The notes beneath the pieces are model-generated. The model made no database searches and was not told the DNA's origin. It saw nothing but the letters and a program-made list of their open reading frames with translations. The position numbers were made by a program, and so were the translations under genes. 64,000 nt of DNA from Pseudopyrenochaeta lycopersici. Its lineage: Eukaryota > Ascomycota > Dothideomycetes > Pleosporales > Pseudopyrenochaetaceae. Within the stretch, counting starts at the first letter, position 1. Each line of letters opens with the position of its first letter. Location: contig NHZP01000003.1 of the NCBI GenBank assembly GCA_003313425.1, forward strand, positions 2,254,094 through 2,318,093, read 5' to 3'. Positions 11,614 through 21,224 of this stretch are shown here, one piece after another.

Positions 11614-11915
11614 TGTAAGGCAGTCAACACGCACAGTTGGGACGGTCTTAGTTGAAGAAACTCAATTTAAAAGGAAATGGATAAAATAGCAGATACCTCT
11701 CACCTTCGGGGGAGAGGTGCTGCCTATATACATGAGCTAGAGCAGGCTAGTCCCGATCCAGTTACCTAGCTTAGTAAAAGGTAAGAGGTAACAGTTACCT
11801 TTCACCTGCGTCTAGTAACTTGGCAGGATCGTTACCTTTCACCTGCGTCTAGTAACTTGGAAGGATTAAACCCTTTCACCTGCGTCTAGTAACCTGAAAG
11901 GATTAAACCCTAACA
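11614..11915 (-). repeat. gypsy-B 3' LTR (302 bp) with three internal repeats
   Basis: TGTAAGGCAG...CCCTAACA. It contains three copies of a ~40-bp unit with the core CACCTGCGTCTAGTAAC (about 11800-11900), whereas the partner LTR has one. This accounts for the length difference of 74 bp. Confidence 0.85.
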
Positions 11916-12229
11916 CGACCCCCCCCTTTAAAATAGTGAGGGCCTCTAAACTAAGAGATAAAAATTTAAGATAAAACATAAGAAAACTGTTTACTACTAA
12001 GTCCCTCTAACTTAGTGAATCTGGCAATAGGCTTTATATAGCGCTGCGCATGTCTAAACAGTTTCCTATATAAAATCGCCGAGCTCTAAGGTGTTTTCTA
12101 ATACTTCTACTCTGCGACGCGAAAACAGAACCTAAAGACCTTCGTACGATATATATAGGAGCAACCTTTGCAATTTTCGTTCAGTTGCAAGGTCCCTAGA
12201 CGTGGCGCGCAAAGCGAGGCGCACTGCGC

Positions 12230-12350
12230 AGAGTGAGGGCGAAGGCGGGCAATCTTAAGGCTATAGATGCGCGAATTGAGGCTGAAGGCGCGCAAATTAA
12301 GGCTGGAGGCGCGCAAATTGAGGCAAATTGAGGCGCGCCAACTTGAGCAA
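12230..12350. repeat. Short tandem repeats (GGCGCGCAAATTGAGGC-like)
   Basis: Four to five imperfect ~20-bp copies with a GCGCGCAAATT core, in the untranslated part between the gypsy-B 3' LTR and the chromodomain. The open minus-strand frame across it (12107-12316) is low complexity and not a gene. Confidence 0.6.
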
Positions 12351-14671
12351 AACTTTTTAGATACCTTCGTCGCCGCTAAGATACTCTTCTGCAGCTAGCC
12401 TATCCTTATTAAGTAGTAACTAATTTGGAGGCATGCAATAAGTAGGTGGCTTAGGCTTATTAGGCTGTCGCTAATAAAACAGATAAGCGTTGTAGTTGTT
12501 AGGGTACTTAGTCGCCGGGTGCTAGGTAGGTTTCAGGTATCTAGTCTATTTAATCAGGTACTGCCACTCGCGCTTTCGGCGGCCTTTAACGCTAGTTTAC
12601 TAGCAATTAAGAAAATTATTAATAAGCTACTTATCTTAAACCTCGCTATTAAGATTAATTACCTTAACAGCTACTAGCTAAGCTAGCGCTTAATCTAGAA
12701 GCCCTTTCAAGGGCGCAGGCTAAAGAAGCTTAAGGTAAAATACAGGAAAAACTCCGCTGCCTAACATGTCTGGTAGAAGGTCTAATTAATACGCCCAGCC
12801 GTCATACACAACTCTCGTAACACTATAAGGCCCTACCTACTTAAGGTCTAGCTTCTTTAATTCCTGTTTAGTAGACTAATTAATTGTATTAACTATAACT
12901 TAGTCTCTAACAGCGTACTTTAGCACTAATTAGTAAGAGGTGTTAGCGTAGTAAGCTTATTCTTATTAAGCCTATAGCATTTATTCTTATAAATAAGTAA
13001 CTAGGTCCGCGTAGGTGTTTATAAGCTTATCTGCCTGGATTTTATTACTAGCTACGGCGCTACTAAGCTTTTCGTCGCGGTTTTCCCCTGGGTGTATGCT
13101 ACTACAAGGGTAATATCTAAGATCTGTAAAGAATAGCGTTATGCCTGTAGAGGCGTTAACTGTATCGTTAGCCTAAAACTTAGTAATGTAAAGCTAGGCA
13201 GCCTAGTTAGTTTGTGCGTAGTTAATATACTAATAAAGATAAATTTCTAAGGCTTAATTTACCTACTTAGTCTGCCTATCTATTTTAGGGTAATAGGCTG
13301 TTAATAAGCGCTGTTAGATACGCAGTCGCTTACAGACCCGCCTCCAAAACTAACTAACGAAATTTGAACTACAGTTAGAGATAATACTAAGGGGAATGCT
13401 ATGCAATTTAAAGACCTCTATAAAGCACCTAGCAGCTTCAGCTGCGGTACAGCCATACGTAGGGAAAAAGTGCTGTCTTTTTATAAGGCGGTCTATAATA
13501 ACGAGGATATTCTTAAAAGTACGGCTATCTAGCTAAGAGGCAGGTAAATCTTAAATAAAATTAACCAAAATTTCCGTCCAGCGTCCATAAGGCACTGGCA
13601 GTAGCCGCAAGTAACTATGCTTGCCGTCCCGAGGGCTTTTAGTTGTCATAAACCATTCCAGGTTCTTATGGTCCGTTATCACCTGTATTGGTTAAGAAGA
13701 GCCTATAAGTTCAGGCTCCTATTCCTTAAATGCCCGTATAATTACTATAAGTTTAAGATTATAGATGTCGTAGTTACATTCTGCTAGAGAGTGTTTCTTT
13801 AAAAAGAAAGCAACAGGTTATAGGACGTCCTTATTATTATATTACTTTATAACTCTGCCTAATACTTATCCTAACGCATTAGTAAAGATGTAGATTTACT
13901 TAGCAGGATTAAAATGCTTTAACACTACGCCTACACGAAATGCTGCTTTAAGAGCCTTAAAAGCTTTTACTTCTTCCTCCCCCTATATAATTAGCTTATA
14001 ACGAACCTTCTTATAGGTAGGTTTATTAGGATTGCTACTTTTCTTTTCTACAACAGTAGCCTTAATAAGGCGTGTGAGTAGTAACGCTATCTTTAAGTAG
14101 CCTTTAATAAAGCGCTAGGAGAAGCTAGTGTACCTAAGGAAAGCGAGCACATCTTAGGCAGTCTTTAGTGTTTCCTATTGCTGTACAGCCTTAATCTTCT
14201 TAAGGTTAATTTTAATGCCCTTATTTATAATTATTATACCTAAGAACTTAATACAGTCTATATAAAATTCTGATTTGCGTAAGTCTACATAGAACCCTTT
14301 TTCCTTAAGGCGCGTAAGCACCTTTTTTATATGCTCTATGTAGGCTTCTACTAATTCTAAGAAAACTAAGATATCGTCTAGATAGGCAGTATAAAACTTA
14401 TTAAGGTACTTAAAAAGAGCGCTGTTAATTACCCTTTAAAACGTGGCTAGAGTATTATAGAGGCTTATAGGCATCACGCGGTATTAATAAGTGCCCTAAC
14501 GCGTAGAGAAGGCAGTAAGCTACTCTAAACTAGGCTTTATGCGAATTTAATAAAAAGCGTGCATAACATTAAATTTAGAAAAGATAACAGCTTTATTAAG
14601 CTTAGCTAAAGTCTTGCAGAAGAAAGGAATTAGGTATTAATCCTTAATAGAGGCTTTATTAAGGTCTTAAT

Positions 14672-14676
14672 AATCT
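14672..14676. repeat. Target-site duplication of copia-1 (left), AATCT
   Basis: AATCT precedes the 5' LTR and recurs at 19920-19924 directly after the 3' LTR. It lies inside gypsy-B RT. Confidence 0.95.
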
Positions 14677-14850
14677 TGTCAGATACAAGCAGCGATCGTA
14701 CGCGATACAGCATTGTAGCACAAAGCTCGGGTGTAACCACTTGGCACACACACACTACATAAAAAGGAAAAAAATAGCAAAGAACTTAATGATGAATACA
14801 ATGAAAAACCTATCAACATACCTCATCGCATTTGAGCATTCTATCTGACA
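14677..14850 (+). repeat. copia-1 5' LTR (174 bp)
   Basis: TGTCAGATAC...TATCTGACA with 5-bp inverted ends TGTCA/TGACA. A CATAAAAAGG element in the middle is a plausible TATA box. It matches the 3' LTR base for base by eye. Confidence 0.95.
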
Positions 14851-14864
14851 ATTAAGAGTCTCAC
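14851..14864 (+). promoter_or_regulatory. copia-1 primer-binding site
   Basis: ATTAAGAGTCTCAC starts at the base after the 5' LTR. Its complement GTGAGACTCTTAAT corresponds to the anticodon stem-loop of tRNA-Lys(CUU), not to a tRNA 3' end. It therefore fits priming by a tRNA 5' half ending near nucleotide 39, as known for Drosophila copia with initiator tRNA-Met. The same block is present in copia-2 and copia-3. Confidence 0.7.
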
Positions 14865-14887
14865 TGTCTCAATTACACTCTGAAACA

Positions 14888-16135
14888 ATGTCGCTGTCGA
14901 CAATGCGAGAACCAACCGTACTCCTAATGGACTACACGACGTACACGCCATGGCTGCAACAGCTAGAAACGCGATGCGTCTCCCTTGACGTGTGGGAACA
15001 GATAGATCCTACTCAAAATACTCCTCTGAAAACGAAACCAAGAATCCCAACCGAGCCAGACATCACGAAGTACGAGAGAAAGACGACGCTTGGTATCGAC
15101 GACAATGGAGCACCTCTGCGACCAGAGGCCCCGTCCGAGCTCTCAACAAACGGCCTCAAGGCGTGGAAGGAGGACACCGACTTCTACAAACTCCGCCTTG
15201 AGTCATACAAGATAGCAGACAGAGACTATCGCGAAGAACGGGCGAATATGGACAAAGTGGTGGTATATATCCAACAATCAGTATCACCCCACCTCATGAA
15301 GAACTGCTGTAAGCCAGGTGAACCAATTCGAACGTGGCTCATCAGCCTGAAACAAACCGTCGGAATAGACGCCGAAGAAGAACGGTTGCGAGCACGTCAC
15401 CGATACCTAGCCGCCCTCAAACCAATGAGACAGCCCGGGAGTTGGGACACCTGGCTCTCGGAATACGACCACGCCGCAACGAACGCGGAGACCGAAGGGG
15501 TCGCTGAAATACAGAATATACAAGATATCGTACAAGACTTTCTTGACTCAGTCATGAAGATAGCACCAACCTGGGCAACGACATTCCAGGACTATGGTCG
15601 GCGAGAACAAAATATGACTCGCAAAGAAATGATGAAACGCTTCCGAGAACACATGAGCAAGTACCACCCTTTAAAGGGGAAGCAGCAGAGGGGCGCCTTT
15701 ACTGTAGGGAACACCTCATTTCTCGCTGCTGGTGGTGAATCCACCCCGGGCACTGACAGGGACGCCTCTCACGTTGCCGATAGCGCACCATCCACTCCAA
15801 CCACACAGGGGAGTCGGGGAAGACCTCGTCAAAAACGAACTTTTGGTCAAAATACCATATCCAAGCAGTCCTCAACAGGGGATACAGCGGCAGCTGAAGG
15901 AGTAAAATGCCCTGCTTGTGAACAACGCCATGGACTAGAGAATTGTTACTATGTCCACACAAATAAAGCACCAGAGTGGTTCACACCTCGCTCAGGAATC
16001 GCAGCGATGGTAAGGCACCGACTGGAACATGACGCTGACCTGCAAGAACAGCTTAGGAGCGGGAAAAGAGCTCGCACAAAAACACCAACCATCAAAACGT
16101 CAACGTCTCAGACACCCGAAATGTCTACGGAGTGA
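14888..16135 (+). CDS. gag: copia-1 Gag polyprotein
   Basis: 415 residues, starting at the first ATG after the PBS. It forms the retrotransposon capsid. The first ~270 residues are charged and helical, with a WLQQLE..C-type N-terminal segment usual for copia Gag. A single CCHC knuckle (CPACEQRHGLENC) lies near residue 340 and should bind RNA. The sequence ends MSTE followed by TGA, then CTA GAG. Pol continues in the same frame without another stop, so a readthrough product of about 1584 residues is predicted. Related decayed copies preserve this stop context. Confident as copia Gag; that readthrough occurs is inference. Confidence 0.92.
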   Translation: MSLSTMREPTVLLMDYTTYTPWLQQLETRCVSLDVWEQIDPTQNTPLKTKPRIPTEPDITKYERKTTLGIDDNGAPLRPEAPSELSTNGLKAWKEDTDFYKLRLESYKIADRDYREERANMDKVVVYIQQSVSPHLMKNCCKPGEPIRTWLISLKQTVGIDAEEERLRARHRYLAALKPMRQPGSWDTWLSEYDHAATNAETEGVAEIQNIQDIVQDFLDSVMKIAPTWATTFQDYGRREQNMTRKEMMKRFREHMSKYHPLKGKQQRGAFTVGNTSFLAAGGESTPGTDRDASHVADSAPSTPTTQGSRGRPRQKRTFGQNTISKQSSTGDTAAAEGVKCPACEQRHGLENCYYVHTNKAPEWFTPRSGIAAMVRHRLEHDADLQEQLRSGKRARTKTPTIKTSTSQTPEMSTE

Positions 16136-16138
16136 CTA
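16133..16138 (+). promoter_or_regulatory. Leaky stop TGA-CTA between gag and pol
   Basis: Gag stop TGA (16133-16135) is followed by CTA G. Gag and Pol share the frame (both codon starts leave remainder 2 on division by 3). UGA-CUA is an established high-readthrough context in fungi, animals and viruses. Equivalent sites are TGA-CTA-GAA at 24773-24765 (minus) in copia-2 and TAA-CTA-GAA at 1508-1516 in copia-3, where TGA to TAA is a single G-to-A change. Confidence 0.75.
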
Positions 16139-19100
16139 GAGGGACGGAAGATTTCAACGATTAATGCTGCCTTAACTGCTGCATCATTTCGAGCAGAAGC
16201 TTCAGACTATCCACTGAGGCACTCGTTTATTTTGGACTCAGGATCCACGATACACATCACGAACGATCGTAACCGAGTCCGAGACCTCAGTCCGCCTACG
16301 GCTGCAGACTGTATTTGGGCCGGAAATACACGGATCTGGATACAAGGATACGGATCAGTCCTACTCGACCTCATCGGACCGAACGGGCCGACTAAACTCG
16401 AACTGCGCAACGTAGCCTGGTGTCCAGACATCCTGTGTAATTTGGTCTCTTTTAGACTACTCAGACAGCAAGGGATGTGGTGGGACAACCAGAGTGACCC
16501 TACTGCTCTGAAGAGACGGGATAACACTACAATCACACACCTGAAGGAGGCACATGGCCAATGGATACTCGAACACCAGGACAAGGGCGAAGCCGCCTTC
16601 TTCACGAAAGCAATCAACTCCCGCACCAAGCGATCAGCACAGAAGGCCGACGCCATGCGGTGGCATAGGCGAATGGGACACCCAGGACCAGCAGCAATCG
16701 AGCACTTAGTCCAACAATCTGAGGGGGTGCGCATCAAAGGAATCACCACTGTACAATGCAACGCATGTGGAAGAGCCAAGACTAAACGCCAGATAAGACG
16801 CACACCCCGAGTACACGACCAAGGGCCTGGGGAAAGACTCGCTATTGACTTCCACACGTACGAGGAAGGAAGTTCAACAAAAGAGAAGAGTCAGATGCTA
16901 GTTACTGATCGGTACTCTGGTTTCATGTGGGATTTCTACTTCAAGGACAATCGACTCGGAAAGTCCATTATCGGGTTCCTGGATATCATCGTCCGCTTCC
17001 TGAAGAAGCAGTACAACATTACAGTCAAGGTCATCGAATGCGACGGAGAGATCGCGACTACTAAACCCGAAGTTTCAAGATGGTGTACCGCGCGCTCAAT
17101 TCGATTGGAGCCTTCCGCCCCAGACACTCAATCCCAGAACGGTGGAGCTGAACGCTCAGGGGGTGTGGTAAAAGACAAATCGCGCACGATACGATTAGAC
17201 GCAAACCTACCATGGGAACTGTGGCCAGAGATCGTACGAGCAGCAGTGTACCTATACAATCGAACGCCAAACTACTCAAACGCCTGGAAATCACCCTACG
17301 AAGTTTTCTTCACTACGGCAGCCCTGTACGATGGCATAATTACCTCCCCGCGGAAACCGAATCAAGCCCATCTTAAGGCATACGGTTGTAAGGCATTCGC
17401 CCTTACCGACGATACACTTCGAGGCAAATCGCGACTCCAACGTCTCGACCCCAGAGCATGGATAGGATACCTCGTTGGATACCGATCCTCCAATATCTAC
17501 AGAATCTGGATTCCATCCATGGCCAAAGTAATCAGCACTCGAGATGTAGTGTTTGATGAAGAATTAATATTTGACGGGAAGACGGAAGACCTTATGGACA
17601 ACCTTATGCACAGCACGCTAAACGAGATAGCTGCATGGATGAGGACAGTTGAACTGCCAGAACCAACCCATGAGGAACCAGAGACCCAAACGTTTTATGA
17701 AGACGACACCATTCAAGACTCTGAAACGACCCAGCAAGGTAACCAACCGGGTTACTATCAAGGGAGGAGGATCAACTACACCTACCCCTCTCCGCCAACT
17801 ACTCCGCCGCCAGTAGCTCTGCTTACGCAACTTTTATCTGGCGAGCATCAAGGAGATAGCCAAACAACATCTGGCTCATCAAAAACGATTCCTTGGGAAG
17901 CGGCCTTTATAGCGGGCACCCAAGCAGGGCACGTTGGAACCCACAATGGGAAGATAATCGACAAGGCCCAGATGAAGCGAATGTTGGCCCAAGGATTAAA
18001 GCCACATCAAAGCGAGTTACCGCCGCTGCCAACTTCTCACACAGGAATTGAGAAACATCCTCTCTGCGAATGGTTCAAGGAAGCTGAGAAAGAGCACCTT
18101 AAAAGCCATCACAAGATGAAATCATGGTCCGAAGTGCCAATAAAGAAGATCAAACTGACAAGACAACAGATCCTCGATTGTATGTGGGTGTATACCTACA
18201 AACTAGACAAGAACCATCACTTGCTGAAGTGTAAGGCGCGACTCGTCGTCCGAGGTGACCAACAAAGGAATATTACCTCACAAGACACTTACGCAGCTAC
18301 TCTCGCCAGCCGTTCATTCCGAATGCTGATGGCAATAGCAGCTCACTACAATCTGGAGCTCAAGCAATACGATGTCACGAACGCCTTTGTCCACGCAACC
18401 ATGGATCAAGAAGTATACATGAGAATGCCCCACGGCTACCGAAAGCCCGGAACGATACTCCAGGTAAACAAGGCTTTATACGGTCTCCGAATCTCCCCTC
18501 TCCTCTGGCAAAAGGAATTCACATCAACCCTCAAGAAACTTGGCTTTCAGAACGTCCCTCACGAGCCATGCTGCCTAATTAAAGACGGAATTATCATATT
18601 CTTCTATGTCGACGATATCATTCTTGCATACAGCAAGCAGAAGGAGACTGAAGCCCAGCAAGCGATTCAACATCTTAGAGACAAGTACTCTATCACAGGT
18701 GGAGATGATCTTCAATGGTTTCTTGGAGTTGAAGTCATTAGGAACCGAGAGCAGCGCAAGATCCAGCTATCACAAGCAGCATACGCGGACAAGATCAGCC
18801 GCTTAGTCGGCAGAAAAGACATCCGACATGACACTCCAATGGCAGCCATTGAACTAAAGCCCCGAGACGGCCTAGCTACTCCATCAGAAATCAACAAGTA
18901 CCAACGCAAGATTGGATCTCTGCTATATGCAGCTGTTACAACCCGACCGGACATCGCCTTTGCAACATCAAGACTGGCCCGATTCCTTATGAACCCTGGC
19001 ACTGAGCACCATACAGCAGCTGACCGAGTTCTCCTTTACCTCCAAAGCACCAAATCAAGAGCCCTTGAGCTTGGTGGAGATGACTGTCTTGAAGTAGCGA

Positions 19101-19642
19101 GCGATGCCTCGTTTGCAGACAACACAATCGATAGAAAGAGCTCGCAGGGATACACAATCAAGTTATTCGGCGGTTTGATTGCTTGGAAAGCAAGTAAGCA
19201 AGATACAGTCACAACATCGACTACAGAAGCTGAGCTTCTTGCGCTATCACAAGTGGCAAAAGAAGCTATATTCATATCACGACTACTTAAGGAACTGCAA
19301 ATCAATCTGCCTGAGGACACAATCACGATACAATGCGATAACACTCAAACCATCCGGCTAATCAATAATGAAGTCTCACGGCTGCAAACCAAGCTCCGGC
19401 ATGTGGACATTCACAATCATTGGCTGAGACAGGAGGTGTCAAGAAGAAGTATTCGGGTCATCCATGTCCAATCGGCTGACATGCTAGCTGATGGCTTTAC
19501 AAAGGCGTTGCCAGCCAACAAATGGACACAGTTTCTAAGCCAAATGGGCCTGGTAGAACTCACAGGAAGCAGAGAAATAACAGCAGCACGCCTTGAAGAG
19601 ATCCAAAGCCAAATTGAGAAGCTAGAGATCGAACAGGCGTAG
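16136..19642 (+). CDS. pol: copia-1 Pol (protease-integrase-RT-RNase H)
   Basis: Continuous from the codon after the Gag stop. The first start-like codon is a TTG at 16232, so independent initiation is unlikely and readthrough from gag is preferred. Protease active site is DSGST (just after 16232). Integrase has HRRMGHPG and CNACGRAK (HHCC finger), then catalytic AIDFHTYEEG, ECDGE and QNGGAE. RT carries VTNAFVHA, KALYGLRISPLLW and YVDD (residues 792-795 counted from 16232). RNase H shows SDASFAD, STTEAELLAL, QCDNTQT and RHVDIHNHWL. A Pro/Gln-rich linker separates integrase and RT. All catalytic residues that I can check are present, so it is probably functional. Confidence 0.93.
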   Translation, partial: LEGRKISTINAALTAASFRAEASDYPLRHSFILDSGSTIHITNDRNRVRDLSPPTAADCIWAGNTRIWIQGYGSVLLDLIGPNGPTKLELRNVAWCPDILCNLVSFRLLRQQGMWWDNQSDPTALKRRDNTTITHLKEAHGQWILEHQDKGEAAFFTKAINSRTKRSAQKADAMRWHRRMGHPGPAAIEHLVQQSEGVRIKGITTVQCNACGRAKTKRQIRRTPRVHDQGPGERLAIDFHTYEEGSSTKEKSQMLVTDRYSGFMWDFYFKDNRLGKSIIGFLDIIVRFLKKQYNITVKVIECDGEIATTKPEVSRWCTARSIRLEPSAPDTQSQNGGAERSGGVVKDKSRTIRLDANLPWELWPEIVRAAVYLYNRTPNYSNAWKSPYEVFFTTAALYDGIITSPRKPNQAHLKAYGCKAFALTDDTLRGKSRLQRLDPRAWIGYLVGYRSSNIYRIWIPSMAKVISTRDVVFDEELIFDGKTEDLMDNLMHSTLNEIAAWMRTVELPEPTHEEPETQTFYEDDTIQDSETTQQGNQPGYYQGRRINYTYPSPPTTPPPVALLTQLLSGEHQGDSQTTSGSSKTIPWEAAFIAGTQAGHVGTHNGKIIDKAQMKRMLAQGLKPHQSELPPLPTSHTGIEKHPLCEWFKEAEKEHLKSHHKMKSWSEVPIKKIKLTRQQILDCMWVYTYKLDKNHHLLKCKARLVVRGDQQRNITSQDTYAATLASRSFRMLMAIAAHYNLELKQYDVTNAFVHATMDQEVYMRMPHGYRKPGTILQVNKALYGLRISPLLWQKEFTSTLKKLGFQNVPHEPCCLIKDGIIIFFYVDDIILAYSKQKETEAQQAIQHLRDKYSITGGDDLQWFLGVEVIRNREQRKIQLSQAAYADKISRLVGRKDIRHDTPMAAIELKPRDGLATPSEINKYQRKIGSLLYAAVTTRPDIAFATSRLARFLMNPGTEHHTAADRVLLYLQSTKSRALELGGDDCLEVASDASFADNTIDRKSSQGYTIKLFGGLIAWKASKQDTVTTSTTEAELLALSQVAKEAIFISRLLKELQINLPEDTITIQCDNTQTIRLINNEVSRLQTKLRHVDIHNHWLRQEVSRRSIRVIHVQSADMLADGFTKALPANKWTQFLSQMGLVELTGSREITAARLEEIQSQIEKLEIEQA

Positions 19643-19733
19643 CTAGACGGCGATCAATGCTCCTTGTACACGACCTCGAGATTCACTAGAAGACAACGGA
19701 AGTGGTTCTTGTCCAGCTTGAAATGGTTTCCAA

Positions 19734-19745
19734 GCTGAGGGGGTG
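19734..19745 (+). promoter_or_regulatory. copia-1 polypurine tract
   Basis: GCTGAGGGGGTG lies directly before the 3' LTR, the expected plus-strand primer. The same tract occurs on the minus strand beside the copia-2 and copia-4 LTRs. Confidence 0.85.
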
Positions 19746-19919
19746 TGTCAGATACAAGCAGCGATCGTACGCGATACAGCATTGTAGCACAAAGCTCGGG
19801 TGTAACCACTTGGCACACACACACTACATAAAAAGGAAAAAAATAGCAAAGAACTTAATGATGAATACAATGAAAAACCTATCAACATACCTCATCGCAT
19901 TTGAGCATTCTATCTGACA
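19746..19919 (+). repeat. copia-1 3' LTR (174 bp)
   Basis: Identical by eye to the 5' LTR and followed by AATCT (19920-19924), the second copy of the target duplication. Confidence 0.95.
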
Positions 19920-21057
19920 AATCTACGCAGACTTAGATACTACCGCTAGGTTTAGCGATAATAAGCAAGTTATTTTGTGCAGCAGAGGGTCCCTAGAAGA
20001 TAAAATCTTAGGCCTCTATCTCCTAAATATATTACTTAATAGCTTTAAACTGTTTACTAGAAAATAGTCTTGCTTAATAATTAGGCACCTTAGCTCCTAG
20101 CTTAAGCTTAATCTTGTAGTTATGTTCTAAGTAATCTAGGAGCTTAGCCGCAGCTACTTTATTAAACACAGGAATAATTAAGGTATATTCCTTAAGCAGG
20201 TGCGGAGGCAGGATATTATTTAATAAGACTTCCTTAGGAGGGTCGAAGAACTTATTATAGTCCTTTTATGCCGCTACGCAACAGATTTTCTGTAACGCTC
20301 CTAGTAGTAAGCGCTAAACTATTATAAATAGAGGGTGGTTTTTTTATTTAGTAAACGCCTAAATAGCTCTTAGCGAGACGACCTTAATACCTACCGCAGG
20401 TTTAGTTTGCTAGTATAGTACTTAGTGTTTGTTGTCTAGCTTTACTAGGGCTGTAGTATCTAACTTTACCTATTGTTAGCTAGTCTTACCTTTATTCCTA
20501 CTATCTATAGAGGAACTAGGCTGTGTAGAGGCGTTAGGCGTAGCTCGCTCGCAGACGACTTATAGTATATGCGAGTATTACTAGCATTCTGTTTAGTAGT
20601 ATGCGTTAGGGAATTTAATTATACCCTAACAGTAATTAAAGCGTAGTACGTGCAGTTTCCTCTAGCAGAATCCTAACACTAGGTTAAAGGCCCTATACTA
20701 GTTAAGAATATAGGCGGAAGTATACTTAAAGTAGGAATTAATTTTTATATAGAATTTAACCCTGTAAGTAATAGATTCTAAAGCAACGCCTTTATATCCT
20801 TCGCATATAATAGCTGTAATAAGAGAAATTAGTTAGAACCCCTAGGTAAGCTAGAGGAACCGCTGTAAGATAAAGTTTGTATCTGCCCTGTTATCTACTA
20901 ATATCTGGGCGACGTAGGGGGCGTTTTCTTATTATCTAATTATGCTTAAGAAAGCAAACTAGTCTAGGCTGTCTAGACACAGCTTATCTTTCTAGACAGC
21001 CTGCGTACGTCGCAGAAGTGCCTGCGCTACGGGCTTATGTATGCTGCCCTAGTAAGT

Positions 21058-21062
21058 AGTAG
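21058..21062. repeat. Target-site duplication of copia-2, AGTAG
   Basis: AGTAG at 21058-21062 recurs at 26291-26295, flanking the element exactly. Confidence 0.9.
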
Positions 21063-21224
21063 TGTCAGAATTTTAATGAATGTGTTGGTCAGAAAATTGA
21101 TTATTTATTTATTATTGTTCTGTCTGTTCTTTTTATAGCTCCTCTGCTTCCGGAGGTTCCGTAGATCGCAATAGTTATCAGTCCTACTATTTATCGCTCT
21201 TTCCTTATATTTAACAATCTGACA
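21063..21224 (-). repeat. copia-2 3' LTR
   Basis: TGTCAGAATT...CAATCTGACA. It differs from the other LTR by about eight A/G transitions and one T indel. Most of the transitions fall at TpG/TpA, as expected from RIP. Confidence 0.9.

Larger units (their letters stand above)
14677..19919 (+). mobile_element. copia-1: intact Ty1/copia retrotransposon
   Basis: 5243 bp with two LTRs of 174 bp that I read as identical, a perfect 5-bp TSD, PBS, PPT and open gag and pol in one frame separated by a single TGA. Base composition is normal (CpA and TpG present) although it sits inside heavily RIP-mutated DNA, so it inserted after RIP acted on its host, or RIP has been inactive since. Domain order protease-integrase-RT-RNase H defines Ty1/copia. 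It is the only apparently complete element in the window. Confidence 0.95.
12420..20480 (-). pseudogene. gypsy-B pol (RT-RNase H-integrase-chromodomain), decayed and split by copia-1
   Basis: Minus-strand order: 20240-19925 gives the pre-RT region, interrupted by copia-1 exactly at the VCVDYRDLNKA block and resuming at 14671. YLDDILVF is at about 14350-14400. RNase H gives KQIYIFTNALGQVLG near 13890, with the first catalytic Asp changed to Asn. Integrase core (LVIIDRLIKRQHFFP, SIISNCSSNFVSQFW) lies at about 13300-13600. The chromodomain reads YLIKQTRYLKPT near 12560. RNase H appears joined directly to the integrase core, so the HHCC zinc-finger segment seems deleted near 13630. Many Trp/Gln codons are now stops. 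Confidence 0.8.

Noticed and set aside
11795..11915. CRISPR-like direct repeats (CACCTGCGTCTAGTAAC units)
   Set aside because: They are internal repeats of a gypsy LTR, found in all three LTR copies of the family, and the organism is a fungus.
16207..16857. 216-codon minus-strand open frame inside copia-1 pol
   Set aside because: Antisense to protease/integrase with intact motifs on plus; no independent signal.
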